From assembly GCA_934636905.1 (NCBI GenBank), contig CAKUBJ010000038.1:1-15431 (forward strand): 15,431 nucleotides of DNA, written 5' to 3'. The first letter of the stretch is position 1. Each line of letters starts with the position of its first letter. Both the position numbers and the translations under genes were made by a program. Of this stretch, positions 1 through 7,488 are shown piece after piece. This DNA comes from an uncultured Dysosmobacter sp. (GTDB taxonomy: Bacteria > Bacillota > Clostridia > Oscillospirales > Oscillospiraceae). Under the pieces are notes generated by a model, which was given only the letters and a program-made list of their open reading frames with translations, did no database searches and was not told where the DNA came from.

Positions 1-75
1 TCTATAGTTTTCAGAACTTTATAAAGTTCTGAAAACTGACTCAGCGGGGCGAAAAGACTTTTTCGACACGCTGAG
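1..75 (+). repeat. Left copy of an edge-flanking composite palindromic repeat
   Basis: This copy has two conserved parts. Positions 6-37 are a perfect 32 bp palindrome with half-site AGTTTTCAGAACTTTA. Positions 40-75 form a second hairpin with outer stem CTCAGCG/CGCTGAG and an inner stem CGAAAA/TTTTCG (50-55 with 60-65). Bases 41-75 are identical, in reverse complement, to 15354-15388 at the other end of the window. The palindrome is also shared, differing only in its centre and in the 3-base spacer after it. The element lies downstream of engB and holds no ORF. It resembles REP/BIME-type or miniature inverted-repeat sequences, but I do not recognise a named family. The copy may continue beyond base 1. 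Confidence 0.85.
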
Positions 76-78
76 GGA

Positions 79-99
79 GGGCGTACCATCGGTACGCCC
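79..99. repeat. Variable third hairpin of the left element
   Basis: GGGCGTACC (79-87) and GGTACGCCC (91-99) form a perfect 9 bp stem around ATC. It sits three bases beyond the conserved 35-base module, where the right copy has an unrelated 40 bp palindrome. It is also the first strong hairpin about 20 bases after the engB stop, so it could end or protect that transcript. However, no T-run follows it on the minus strand, so it is not a canonical intrinsic terminator. Confidence 0.6.
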
Positions 100-120
100 C
101 CCCTGTGGTATTTTATCTGT

Positions 121-717
121 TTATTCCCGGCAGGCATCCGTCAGCAGGCGGATCAATTCGTCCTTCCCCGTGCCCTTTTCTGCGGAAAAGGGCAGCAGGA
201 TATCCTGTTCCGTCAGTTCCAGCGTCTCCCGGATCAGGGTCAGCGTCGGTTCCACCTGGCTCTTTTTCAGCTTGTCCAGCTTGTTGGCTGCCACAATTTC
301 CGGGCACCCGCTCTGGCGGAACCAGCTGTGCATCACCAGATCGTTCTCCGTGGGCTTGTGACGGATGTCCACAATCAGCACCCCGGCGGTAATGGCTTCC
401 GCCTCCCGCTGGAAGTAGGTTTCCATCAGCCGCGCCCAGCGCTCCTTCTCCGACCGGGACACCTTGGCGTAGCCGTATCCCGGCAGATCCACCAGATAGG
501 CCTTCCGGTCAATGCGGAAGTAGTTGATATGGGTGGTCTTTCCGGGGGAGGCGCCTACATAGGCCAGATTCTTCCGGCCAACCAGCCGGTTGATCACCGA
601 GGACTTTCCCACGTTGGAACGCCCGGCGAAAACGAACTGAGGCAATCCGTCCCGCAGGAAATCCTTCGGCTCCCCGGCGGAGCGCACAAACTCCGCCTGA
701 TTGAAATTCAGGGGCAT
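121..717 (-). CDS. engB: Ribosome biogenesis GTPase EngB (YsxC/YihA)
   Basis: This 198-residue protein is a TRAFAC-class GTPase that helps late assembly of the 50S subunit in the cytoplasm. All G motifs are visible: G1 GRSNVGKS (32-39), a TT at 61-62 for G2, G3 DLPG (77-80), G4 NKLD (145-148) and G5 SAEKG (178-182). The DLPGYGYAKV stretch after G3 is typical of this family. Length matches the family norm (about 195-210). The ATG at 717 follows AAGGAGGG at good spacing. It lies 13 bases after lon and is the last gene of the tig-clpP-clpX-lon unit; the same lon-engB pairing is known in Bacillus (lonA-ysxC). No promoter of its own is evident. Confidence 0.95.
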   Translation of the reverse strand: MPLNFNQAEFVRSAGEPKDFLRDGLPQFVFAGRSNVGKSSVINRLVGRKNLAYVGASPGKTTHINYFRIDRKAYLVDLPGYGYAKVSRSEKERWARLMETYFQREAEAITAGVLIVDIRHKPTENDLVMHSWFRQSGCPEIVAANKLDKLKKSQVEPTLTLIRETLELTEQDILLPFSAEKGTGKDELIRLLTDACRE

Positions 718-730
718 AGTCCCTCCTTCT

Positions 731-3118
731 TCACTGCCGCAGGGCGGCTTCCCTGCCGCCCTCCACCGTCAGAAACGCCGGGATGGCATCGGGCTTCCGC
801 GTCTCTTTGGGGGCGCAGAACACCTCGTCAAACACCTGATCCACCGTTTCCACCGGTACAAACCGCAGTGCCGCCCGCACCGTCTGGTCAATCTCTTCCA
901 GATCCCGGACGTTGTCCTTGGGAATCAGCACCGTCCGGATGCCATAGCGCTTGGCCGCCATGGTTTTCTCCTTCAATCCGCCGATGGGCAGCACCCGTCC
1001 CCGCAGGGTGATTTCTCCGGTCATGGCCACGCCGGCTTTGATTTTCCGCCCCGTCAGGGCGGACAGCAGCGCCGTGGCCATGGCGATGCCGGCGGAGGGG
1101 CCGTCCTTGGGCACCGCTCCCTCCGGGAAGTGGACATGGATGTCCCGGGTCTTGTAGAAGTCCTTTTCAATGCCCAGCGCCTCCGCCCGGCTTCGCAGGC
1201 AGGACAGCGCCGCCTGGGCGGACTCCTTCATCACGTCTCCCAGATTGCCGGTCAGTTCCAGCTTGCCGGAGCCTTCCATGACATTGACTTCCACTTCCAG
1301 AATCTCGCCGCCGGCCTCCGTCCAGGCAAGGCCGTTCACCACGCCGATCTCCTCCTGGTCTACATGGATGGAGGGGGGATAGGGCTGCATATCCAGCAGC
1401 CTGGGCAGTTCCTGCTCCGTCACGGGCACCCGTTTGGCCGTCCCGCTCAGCAGCCGCATATCCGCCTTCCGGCAGACGGCGGCCAGCCGCCGCTCCAGCT
1501 GGCGGACGCCGGATTCCCGGGTGTAGTCCCGGATGATTGCCCGCAGGGCGTCGTCATCTATCCGCAGAGTGCCCTTTTTCAGCCCGTGCTCCTTCATCTG
1601 CTTGGGCAGCAGGTGGTTCCGGGCAATCTGCAGCTTCTCCTCATCGGTGTAGCTGGACAGCTGGATAACCTCCATCCGATCCAGCAGAGGACGGGGGATG
1701 GTGTCCAGCGAGTTGGCGGTGGTGATGAACATCACCCGGGAGAGATCCAGCGGGATTTCCAGAAAATGATCCCGGAAGGCGTGGTTCTGCTCACTGTCCA
1801 GCACCTCCAGCAGGGCGGAGGCCGGGTCACCCCGGTAGTCGCTGCCCAGCTTGTCAATCTCGTCCAGCACCAGCAGGGGGTTCATAGAGCCGCTGCGGCC
1901 GATGGCCTCCACAATCCGCCCCGGCATGGAGCCGATGTAAGTTCTCCGGTGTCCCCGGATGTCCGCCTCGTCCCGGACGCCTCCCAGCGAGATGCGGGTC
2001 AGCTTCCGGTTCAGGGCGTTGGCCACAGACAGGGCGATGGAGGTCTTGCCTACGCCGGGAGGTCCCACCAGGCAGAGGATCTGCCCCTTCCCCTCCGGGT
2101 TCATCTGCCGGACGGCAATGGTTTCCAGAATCCGCTCCTTCACCTTTTCCAGCCCGTAGTGATCCCGATCCAGCACCTTCCGAGCCGCCTCCACATTCAG
2201 CCGTTCCCGGGTATATGTACCCCATGGCAGTTCCAGACACACATCCAGATAGTTCCGGATCACCGATGCCTCCGCGCTGACATAGGGCTGCTTGGCCAGC
2301 TTGTTGATTTCCTTTTCCAGATACCGGCGGGTTTCCTCGTCCAGCTTCAGACTCTCCAGCTTCTGGCGGTACTCGTCGATTTCGTTGTCCTCGTCCTCTC
2401 CCAGTTCCCCCTGCAGCACCCGGATCTGCGTCCGGAGGATCTGCTCCTTCTGCTGCTGCGCCAGTTCGTCCCGCACCTTGCCTTCCATCTGGCGCTGGTA
2501 GCCCAGCACGTCCCGTTCCCGGGCCAGAAAGCCGTTCAGCTTCCGCAGGCGCACCGTGGGGGAAAGTTCTTCCAGAATGGCCTGCTTGTCGTCATACCGC
2601 AGGGCAATGTTCTGGGCAATCAGGTCGGCCAGCAAGCCGGGATCCGGGCAGTCCATCACTGCGGCGAGGATCTCCTCTGCCACGTTTCCCGCCAGCTGGG
2701 CATAGTCCTGAAACAGGCTCTGGGCCTGCCGCAGCAGGGCTTCCGTTCTGGGGCCGCCCATGGCCTCCCCTTCCTCCGCCAGTTCTACATGCCCCTGAAG
2801 GTACGGCTCCGTCTGCCACAGCCGCTTCAGCCGGGCGCGGCGGCCGCCCTCCACCATAACCCGCAGGGAGTTCTGCCCCAGCCGCAGGATCTGCGTCACC
2901 CGGGAAATGGTGCCCATGGTGTAGAGATCCTGTTCGGTGGGTTTATTCACGTTGATCTCCCTCTGGGTTACCAGAAAGATCTCCTGCCCGGTTTCCATGG
3001 CCACTTCCAGCGCCTTCATGGAAATGCGGCGCTCCACGTCGAAGGTCAGGCTGGTATGGGGAAAAACCGTCAGACCCCGGAGGGCCAGAACGGGAAGGTT
3101 CAAAGTTTCAGTTTCCAT
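731..3118 (-). CDS. lon: ATP-dependent protease Lon (LonA type)
   Basis: This 795-residue protein is a soluble, hexameric AAA+ serine protease that degrades misfolded and selected regulatory proteins. The N-terminal substrate domain (about 6-200) starts with [16 protein letters not shown] and is followed by a coiled-coil stretch (about 200-275). The AAA+ module has Walker A GPPGVGKT (352-359) and Walker B LLVLDE (415-420). The C-terminal protease domain carries the Ser-Lys dyad: Ser675 in KDGPSAG and Lys718 in GGLKEK, spaced 43 residues as in E. coli Lon. The soluble N-terminus makes it LonA rather than membrane-anchored LonB. I chose the ATG at 3118 because AAGGAG lies 6 bases upstream; a longer in-frame start at 3211 would overlap clpX and lacks a site. 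The gene follows clpX by 64 bases, and that gap contains a stem-loop. Confidence 0.96.
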   Translation of the reverse strand: METETLNLPVLALRGLTVFPHTSLTFDVERRISMKALEVAMETGQEIFLVTQREINVNKPTEQDLYTMGTISRVTQILRLGQNSLRVMVEGGRRARLKRLWQTEPYLQGHVELAEEGEAMGGPRTEALLRQAQSLFQDYAQLAGNVAEEILAAVMDCPDPGLLADLIAQNIALRYDDKQAILEELSPTVRLRKLNGFLARERDVLGYQRQMEGKVRDELAQQQKEQILRTQIRVLQGELGEDEDNEIDEYRQKLESLKLDEETRRYLEKEINKLAKQPYVSAEASVIRNYLDVCLELPWGTYTRERLNVEAARKVLDRDHYGLEKVKERILETIAVRQMNPEGKGQILCLVGPPGVGKTSIALSVANALNRKLTRISLGGVRDEADIRGHRRTYIGSMPGRIVEAIGRSGSMNPLLVLDEIDKLGSDYRGDPASALLEVLDSEQNHAFRDHFLEIPLDLSRVMFITTANSLDTIPRPLLDRMEVIQLSSYTDEEKLQIARNHLLPKQMKEHGLKKGTLRIDDDALRAIIRDYTRESGVRQLERRLAAVCRKADMRLLSGTAKRVPVTEQELPRLLDMQPYPPSIHVDQEEIGVVNGLAWTEAGGEILEVEVNVMEGSGKLELTGNLGDVMKESAQAALSCLRSRAEALGIEKDFYKTRDIHVHFPEGAVPKDGPSAGIAMATALLSALTGRKIKAGVAMTGEITLRGRVLPIGGLKEKTMAAKRYGIRTVLIPKDNVRDLEEIDQTVRAALRFVPVETVDQVFDEVFCAPKETRKPDAIPAFLTVEGGREAALRQ

Positions 3119-3144
3119 AATCTGCTCCTTTCTGGAGAGTTGAA

Positions 3145-3178
3145 AGGGGGAAGAGGCACGCATCCGCCCCTCCCCCCT
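3145..3178 (-). other. Intercistronic stem-loop between clpX and lon
   Basis: On the minus-strand transcript AGGGGGGAGGGG (3178-3167) can pair with CCTCTTCCCCCT (3156-3145). This gives a 12 bp stem with two G-U pairs and a 10-base loop. It begins just after the clpX stop and ends shortly before the lon ribosome binding site. Only three T's follow, so full termination is unlikely. Partial attenuation, or protection of the upstream clpPX message from 3'-end decay, is more plausible. Confidence 0.5.
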
Positions 3179-3182
3179 GATT

Positions 3183-4499
3183 TCATGATGCCGGCTGCGG
3201 CTTGGCCGCATCGCCGCGGCTCCCGCCGCGCCCGGTCTTCAGCTTCACGGAATAGTTGATCTTCTCCGGATCCCGGGTCAGTTCCGGCTCCGCCTTCCCC
3301 TCCACGCAGTCTTTGGTGACAACCGCTTTCACCACGGTTTTGTCCGAGGGGATGTCGTACATGATCTGGGTCAGCAGACCCTCCATCACCGCCCGCAGGC
3401 CACGGGCGCCGATATTGCGCTCAATGGCCTTGTCGGCAATGGCACCCAGGGCGTCGTCGGTAAATTCCAGATCCACGTCGTCATATTCCATCAGCTTTTT
3501 GTACTGCTTCACCAGCGCGTTCTTCGGCTCCGTCAGAATCCGCACCAGATCCTCCCGCTGCAGCGCGTTCAGCGGTGCAATCACCGGCAGGCGTCCCACC
3601 AGTTCGGGGATGATGCCGAATTTCAGGATGTCGTGGGGCTGTACCTGAGAGAGAAGCTGGCTGACATTCTTCTCCTTCCGGCTCTGAATGTCCGCGCCGA
3701 AGCCCATAGTCTTCTGATCCAGCCGCTGCTCGATGATCTTTTCCAGTCCGTCAAAGGCACCGCCGCAGATAAACAGGATATTTTTGGTGTTCACCTGAAT
3801 GAACTCCTGATGGGGGTGCTTCCGCCCGCCCTGAGGCGGCACATTGGCCACGGTGCCCTCCACGATTTTCAGCAGCGCCTGCTGCACCCCCTCGCCGGAA
3901 ACGTCCCGGGTGATGGAGGTGTTTTCGCTCTTCCGGGCAATCTTGTCGATCTCATCCACATAGATGATGCCGTGCTCCGCCCGCTCCACGTCGAAATCCG
4001 CCGCCTGCAGGAGCCGCAGCAGGATGTTCTCCACGTCGTCGCCCACATAGCCGGCCTCGGTGAGGGTGGTGGCGTCGGCAATGGCGAAGGGCACCTTCAG
4101 AATCCGCGCCAGCGTCTGGGCGAACAGCGTCTTGCCGGAGCCGGTGGGGCCCAGCATCAGGATGTTGCTTTTCTGAAGTTCCACATCGTCGCCGCCGCCG
4201 AAATAGATCCGCTTATAGTGATTGTAAACCGCCACGGACAGTGCCACCTTGGCGGCCTCCTGCCCGATGACATATTCATCCAGCACCGCCCGGATCTCTC
4301 TGGGGGTGGGCAGCTGGTCGGGAAGATCCTCCGGCAGCTCACTCTCCGGCCCGTCAAATCCGTCGTCCAGAATGCTCATGCAAAGCTGCACGCACTCATC
4401 GCAGATGCGGACGCCGGGGCCCTGAATCATGCGGTGAACCTGCTGCTCCCGCTTGCCGCAGAAGGAACAGCGCAGAACCTTCTTGCCTTCGTCGCTCAT
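3183..4499 (-). CDS. clpX: ClpX, ATPase subunit of the ClpXP protease
   Basis: This 438-residue protein is a AAA+ unfoldase that recognises, unfolds and threads substrates into ClpP. The N-terminal zinc-binding domain has four cysteines (C11, C14, C33, C36). The AAA+ domain shows Walker A GPTGSGKT (117-124), the pore loop GYVGDD (150-155), Walker [10 protein letters not shown] (178-186), an RKH loop (226-228) and a GARGLR sensor-2 motif near the C-terminus. The ClpP-docking loop reads MGF (265-267) where many ClpX proteins have IGF; this keeps the hydrophobic-Gly-Phe pattern. Length is slightly above the usual 410-430 because of a Gly/Lys/Pro-rich tail. The ATG at 4499 follows AAGAGGTAA and lies 12 bases after clpP, so the two subunits are co-transcribed. 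Confidence 0.97.
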   Translation of the reverse strand: MSDEGKKVLRCSFCGKREQQVHRMIQGPGVRICDECVQLCMSILDDGFDGPESELPEDLPDQLPTPREIRAVLDEYVIGQEAAKVALSVAVYNHYKRIYFGGGDDVELQKSNILMLGPTGSGKTLFAQTLARILKVPFAIADATTLTEAGYVGDDVENILLRLLQAADFDVERAEHGIIYVDEIDKIARKSENTSITRDVSGEGVQQALLKIVEGTVANVPPQGGRKHPHQEFIQVNTKNILFICGGAFDGLEKIIEQRLDQKTMGFGADIQSRKEKNVSQLLSQVQPHDILKFGIIPELVGRLPVIAPLNALQREDLVRILTEPKNALVKQYKKLMEYDDVDLEFTDDALGAIADKAIERNIGARGLRAVMEGLLTQIMYDIPSDKTVVKAVVTKDCVEGKAEPELTRDPEKINYSVKLKTGRGGSRGDAAKPQPAS

Positions 4500-4511
4500 G
4501 GTATTACCTCT

Positions 4512-5096
4512 TTATCTCTTAGCAGTGATGATCTTATCCACCAGTCCGAAATCCCGGGCTTCTTCGGCGGTCATCCAGTGATCCCGCTCGGAAGCCGCCT
4601 TGATCTCCTCAGGGGTCTTGCCGGTATTGCCCGCCATGATCTCGTTCAGGTTCTTCTTGATCCGCAGGAAGTGCTCCACGTCGATCTCCATATCCGTGAC
4701 CTTGCCCTGGGTACCGGCAGAGGGCTGATGGATCATGATCTCGGCGTTGGGCAGGGCAATGCGCTTGCCCTTGGCGCCGGAGGACAGCAGGAACGCCCCC
4801 ATGGACGCAGCCATGCCCACGCAGATGGTGGACACGTCGCACTTGACATACTGCATGGTATCATAGATGGCCATGCCGTCGGTAACGGAGCCGCCGGGGC
4901 TGTTGATATACAGCTGGATATCCTTGTCGGGATCCTGCGCCTCCAGATACAGCAGCTGTGCCACCACCAGACTGGCGGTGGTGGCGTTGACCTCCTCGCC
5001 CAGGAAAATAATCCGGTCATTCAGCAGGCGGGAGAAGATGTCATAGGAACGCTCGCCGCGGTTGGTCTGCTCCACAACATAAGGGACTAAACTCAT
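4512..5096 (-). CDS. clpP: ClpP, proteolytic subunit of ATP-dependent Clp protease
   Basis: This 194-residue serine peptidase forms the double-heptamer chamber served by ClpX. The catalytic triad sits at standard positions: Ser98 (GMAASMG), His123 (MIHQPSAG) and Asp172 (ERDHWM). The N-terminus [11 protein letters not shown] matches the family's short propeptide and axial-loop region. INSPGG (65-70) is the oxyanion-hole region. Length is typical. The ATG at 5096 follows a strong GAGGAGG. It lies 179 bases downstream of tig, in a gap with a long stem-loop, and 12 bases upstream of clpX. I saw no CtsR box (GGTCAAA direct repeat) upstream, so the CtsR control known for clpP in many Firmicutes is not supported here. 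Confidence 0.97.
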   Translation of the reverse strand: MSLVPYVVEQTNRGERSYDIFSRLLNDRIIFLGEEVNATTASLVVAQLLYLEAQDPDKDIQLYINSPGGSVTDGMAIYDTMQYVKCDVSTICVGMAASMGAFLLSSGAKGKRIALPNAEIMIHQPSAGTQGKVTDMEIDVEHFLRIKKNLNEIMAGNTGKTPEEIKAASERDHWMTAEEARDFGLVDKIITAKR

Positions 5097-5159
5097 AGGA
5101 AAACCTCCTCATTCGTAACGGGGCACGCCTGCAGGCTTCCTGCGCTCTGCGTCCGAAAA

Positions 5160-5180
5160 CGATTCCGTAAACCGATTCCG
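5160..5180 (-). promoter_or_regulatory. CGGAATCG direct repeat upstream of clpP
   Basis: On the minus strand CGGAATCG occurs twice with a five-base spacer (GTTTA), a period of 13, about 65-85 bases before the clpP start. Short tandem octamers in a leader can be regulator sites, but this pattern matches no motif I know (not CtsR, not CIRCE). It is offered only as a candidate. Confidence 0.25.
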
Positions 5181-5201
5181 GCAGAAACGTGCCTGATAAA
5201 C

Positions 5202-5238
5202 CATTCTCTCATGATACCACGGGCACCATGAGAGAATG
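5202..5238 (-). other. Long stem-loop in the tig-clpP gap
   Basis: CATTCTCTCATG (5202-5213) and CATGAGAGAATG (5227-5238) form a perfect 12 bp stem. In the minus-strand RNA the 13-base loop GTGCCCGUGGUAU can extend the stem by up to five more pairs, two of them G-U. It begins about 37 bases after the tig stop. The sequence that follows (GTTTATC) is only weakly T-rich. Partial termination, RNA processing or stabilisation of the tig message would fit, giving more trigger factor than ClpXP from one promoter. Confidence 0.6.
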
Positions 5239-5275
5239 TGTCGAATCTGTAAAATGTATCGAAAAAGATTCGGAA

Positions 5276-6655
5276 TTATTCGGCTTCCTTCCCGTCGGCC
5301 TCAGTGGTTTCCTTCTCCTCCGCCTTTCCGGCGCCCTCATCGGCACTCTTCTTGGCGGCCTTCTTGGCAGGAGCCTTCTTGGGCTTCTCGGCCGTAGCGC
5401 TGTCCACCACGACGGCAACCGCCTTCTTGGACACCAGCTGATCCCGCACCTGCTCCTGAGGCAGATACTTCTTCACGGTGTCGGCGTCCATGCCGAACTG
5501 CTCGGCCATCTTCTGATACTCGGCCTCCACTTCCTCGTCGGAAACCTCAATGTTCTCGGCCTTGATGATGGCAGCCATGGCCAGATCCATCCGCACCTGA
5601 CGCAGGGCAGGCTCCTTGGCATCCTCCAGCAGCTTGGCATCGTCCATGCCGGTCATCTTCTTGTAATCCTCATAGGAGAACTGGCGGCTGATCTGCGCCT
5701 TGAAGTTCTCCAGATACTGGTGTGCCTGGCTCTCCACCATAGCGTCGGGGACATCGGCGGTGATGTTCTCCGCCACCTGATTCATCAGGTTTTCCTCAAA
5801 CACCCGGTCGGCATCCTTCTGGCGCTCCTCGGTGATCTTCTTCTTCAGGTCGGCCTTGAGTTCCTTCAGGGTGTCAAACTCGGAGACGTCCTTGGCGAAC
5901 TCGTCGTCCATGGCGGGGACTTCCTTCTCCTTGACCTCGTGAACCTTTACCTTGAACACCACGGCCTTGCCGGCCAGATCCTTGTGATAGTCCTCGGGGA
6001 AGGTGATGTTGATGTCCTTCTCCTCGCCGGCCTTCATGCCGATGACCTGATCCTCAAAGCCGGGGACGAAGCTGCCGGAACCCAGTTCCAGATTGTGGTT
6101 CTCGCCCTTGCCGCCCTCAAAGGGCTTGCCGTCCAGGAAGCCTTCAAAGTCGATGACGGCGGTGTCGCCGCTCTTGGCTTCACGCTCCACGCTCACCAGA
6201 CGGGTATTGCGGTCGGCCAGCTGCTTCAGACGCTCGTCCACATCGGCGGCCAGAACCTTGACCTCGGGCTTTTCCGCCTTCAGGCCCTTGTACTCGCCCA
6301 GCGTCACCTCGGGGTATACGGGAGCGGTTGCCTTGAAGGTGAAGCCGTCCTTGGTGACGTCCCCTTCCATCTCCACGGTGGGGTAGCCCACAACCTGCAG
6401 CTTCTCCTGCTCCACGGCAGCCGTATAGGCATCGGGGAATGCAATATTGATGGCCTCTTCGAAAAACACCTCTGCGCCGTACATCCGCTCAATCATCTTG
6501 CGGGGTGCCTTGCCGGGACGGAAGCCCGGGAGGTTAATCTTGCGGCGCATCTTCTGATATGCTTTTTCAACAGCGGCCTCGAACTCGTCGGCACCGACTT
6601 CGATGGTCAGCGCCACCTGACTTTTTTCCAGTTTCTCGCAGTTCTTAACAGTCAT
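5276..6655 (-). CDS. tig: Trigger factor (ribosome-associated chaperone and prolyl isomerase)
   Basis: This 459-residue protein binds nascent chains at the ribosome exit tunnel. The N-terminal ribosome-binding domain carries the signature GFRPGKAP (44-51). A FKBP-type prolyl isomerase domain spans about 160-245, from SGDTAVIDFEGFLDGKPFEG to VVFKVKVHEVK. The alpha-helical substrate-binding domain follows. The protein is longer than usual (about 430) because of a low-complexity tail (about 423-459), first Lys/Ala/Pro-rich (KAPAKKAAKK) and then Glu/Ala-rich. The ATG at 6655 follows GGAGGAG. It is the first gene of the tig-clpP-clpX-lon-engB unit and has a good promoter upstream, with tandem inverted repeats in the leader. 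Confidence 0.96.
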   Translation of the reverse strand: MTVKNCEKLEKSQVALTIEVGADEFEAAVEKAYQKMRRKINLPGFRPGKAPRKMIERMYGAEVFFEEAINIAFPDAYTAAVEQEKLQVVGYPTVEMEGDVTKDGFTFKATAPVYPEVTLGEYKGLKAEKPEVKVLAADVDERLKQLADRNTRLVSVEREAKSGDTAVIDFEGFLDGKPFEGGKGENHNLELGSGSFVPGFEDQVIGMKAGEEKDINITFPEDYHKDLAGKAVVFKVKVHEVKEKEVPAMDDEFAKDVSEFDTLKELKADLKKKITEERQKDADRVFEENLMNQVAENITADVPDAMVESQAHQYLENFKAQISRQFSYEDYKKMTGMDDAKLLEDAKEPALRQVRMDLAMAAIIKAENIEVSDEEVEAEYQKMAEQFGMDADTVKKYLPQEQVRDQLVSKKAVAVVVDSATAEKPKKAPAKKAAKKSADEGAGKAEEKETTEADGKEAE

Positions 6656-6677
6656 GTTTGTTTACTCCTCCGTTCAT

Positions 6678-6717
6678 CATGGGTGATACTCCCCATTCTC
6701 ATGGGTATATGCCCATG
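6678..6717. promoter_or_regulatory. Tandem CATGGG/CCCATG inverted repeats in the tig leader
   Basis: Two adjacent inverted repeats share the same arms. CATGGG-TATATG-CCCATG spans 6700-6717 and ATGGG-N8-CCCAT spans 6679-6696. Their left arms start 22 bases apart (6678 and 6700), close to two helical turns. The distal repeat overlaps the expected transcription start, about 7-10 bases after the -10 hexamer. This arrangement suits a repressor operator, or two short RNA hairpins in the leader. It does not match CIRCE (HrcA) or CtsR sites. Confidence 0.45.
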
Positions 6718-6726
6718 CAAATTCGT

Positions 6727-6755
6727 ATTTTACCAGATATTTTTCCGGATTTCCA
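6727..6755 (-). promoter_or_regulatory. Predicted promoter of the tig-clpPX-lon-engB operon
   Basis: On the minus strand TGGAAA (6755-6750) is followed by a 17-base spacer and TAAAAT (6732-6727). A TGG just before the hexamer makes it an extended -10. The -35 has four of six consensus bases. The promoter sits only 10 bases after the stop of the preceding metallophosphoesterase gene, so some read-through from the upstream operon is likely, as no terminator separates them. Confidence 0.6.
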
Positions 6756-6764
6756 GTCTTTTTT

Positions 6765-7454
6765 CTACATTTCGCAAATTTTTTTCGGCTCAAAGCCTAA
6801 ATAGTCTGCGGAGATAAGAGAAAATGCCGTTTTCCCCCGGGTTCCCTCAATCCGCCGGCGGATCACCGGCCCGTGGAGATGCCCGTAACAGCACTGCTCC
6901 ACATCATAGCAGTCCAGCAGCTTCAGAATCTCCGGACACTCGTATCCCTGATACAGGGGCGGATAGTGAAGAAAGCAGAGGATGGGCTTCTCCCCTGCCG
7001 CTTTCAGGGAGGTTTCCAGCCGCAGCAGTTCCCGGTTCAGCACCTTGGCATTATGGGGTTTCCGCTCCTCATCCAGAAACCACCCCCGGGTGCCGCAGAC
7101 GGCATAGTCCCCGTAGAAAAAGCAGCTGTTGTGCAGCAGTTCCAGTGTGGTGAAGCCCTCCCTTTCACAGAAGGCGTGGAATTTGGCGGCGGTAGCCCAC
7201 CAGTAATCGTGGTTGCCCTTGATGAGGTATTTTTTGCAGGGGAACAGTTCCAGAAAGCGGAAATCCTCCGCCGACTCCTCCAGTGTCATGCCCCAGGAGG
7301 TGTCCCCCGCCAGCACCAGCACGTCCTCCGCCGTCAGGCGGCTCAGGGAGTCCCGGATGCGCTCCGTGTAGTTTTCCCACGCGGGGCCGAATACCTCCAT
7401 GGATTTGTCGCTGTTCAGGGAAAGATGCAAATCCCCCATGGCGTACAGTGCCAT
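6765..7454 (-). CDS. Calcineurin-like metallophosphoesterase
   Basis: This 229-residue protein has the full metallophosphoesterase metal-binding set: Asp8 and His10 (GDLHL), Asp51 (GDTSWG), Asn81 and His82 (GNHDYWW), His163 (LHYPP), and His192 and His194 (GHLHG). It has no signal peptide or membrane segment, so it should be cytoplasmic and use two metal ions to hydrolyse a phosphoester. The substrate cannot be read from the sequence; relatives include cyclic-nucleotide, nucleotide and protein phosphatases. The ATG at 7454 follows AAAGGAGG. It lies 34 bases after thrC and is the last gene of the lepB operon. No terminator was seen after it. Confidence 0.88.
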   Translation of the reverse strand: MALYAMGDLHLSLNSDKSMEVFGPAWENYTERIRDSLSRLTAEDVLVLAGDTSWGMTLEESAEDFRFLELFPCKKYLIKGNHDYWWATAAKFHAFCEREGFTTLELLHNSCFFYGDYAVCGTRGWFLDEERKPHNAKVLNRELLRLETSLKAAGEKPILCFLHYPPLYQGYECPEILKLLDCYDVEQCCYGHLHGPVIRRRIEGTRGKTAFSLISADYLGFEPKKICEM

Positions 7455-7488
7455 CCGGTGCGCCTCCTTTCACGGCGGTTCCATGACG

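Noticed and set aside
79..120. Canonical intrinsic terminator after engB
   Set aside because: The hairpin is good, but no T-run follows it on the minus strand, so I list it only as a hairpin of the repeat element.
3119..3211. Upstream start for lon
   Set aside because: It overlaps the end of clpX and lacks a ribosome binding site, while the ATG at 3118 has AAGGAG and a conserved LNLPVLALR start.
701..3259. Long open frame on the plus strand opposite lon (852 codons)
   Set aside because: It is an antisense shadow of a clear lon gene in GC-rich DNA; the translation is rich in His/Gln/Pro, matches no family and has no ribosome binding site.
3633..5090. Plus-strand open frame opposite clpX and clpP (485 codons)
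   Set aside because: It spans two real genes and their intergenic gap on the opposite strand, with composition typical of reverse-frame reading.
5097..5275. CtsR or CIRCE heat-shock operator before clpP or tig
   Set aside because: I looked for GGTCAAA tandem repeats and TTAGCACTC/GAGTGCTAA and found neither here nor upstream of tig.
5189..6817. Plus-strand Leu/His/Gly-rich open frame opposite tig (542 codons)
   Set aside because: The hydrophobic look comes from reading Lys/Glu/Ala codons of tig in reverse; it is not a membrane protein.
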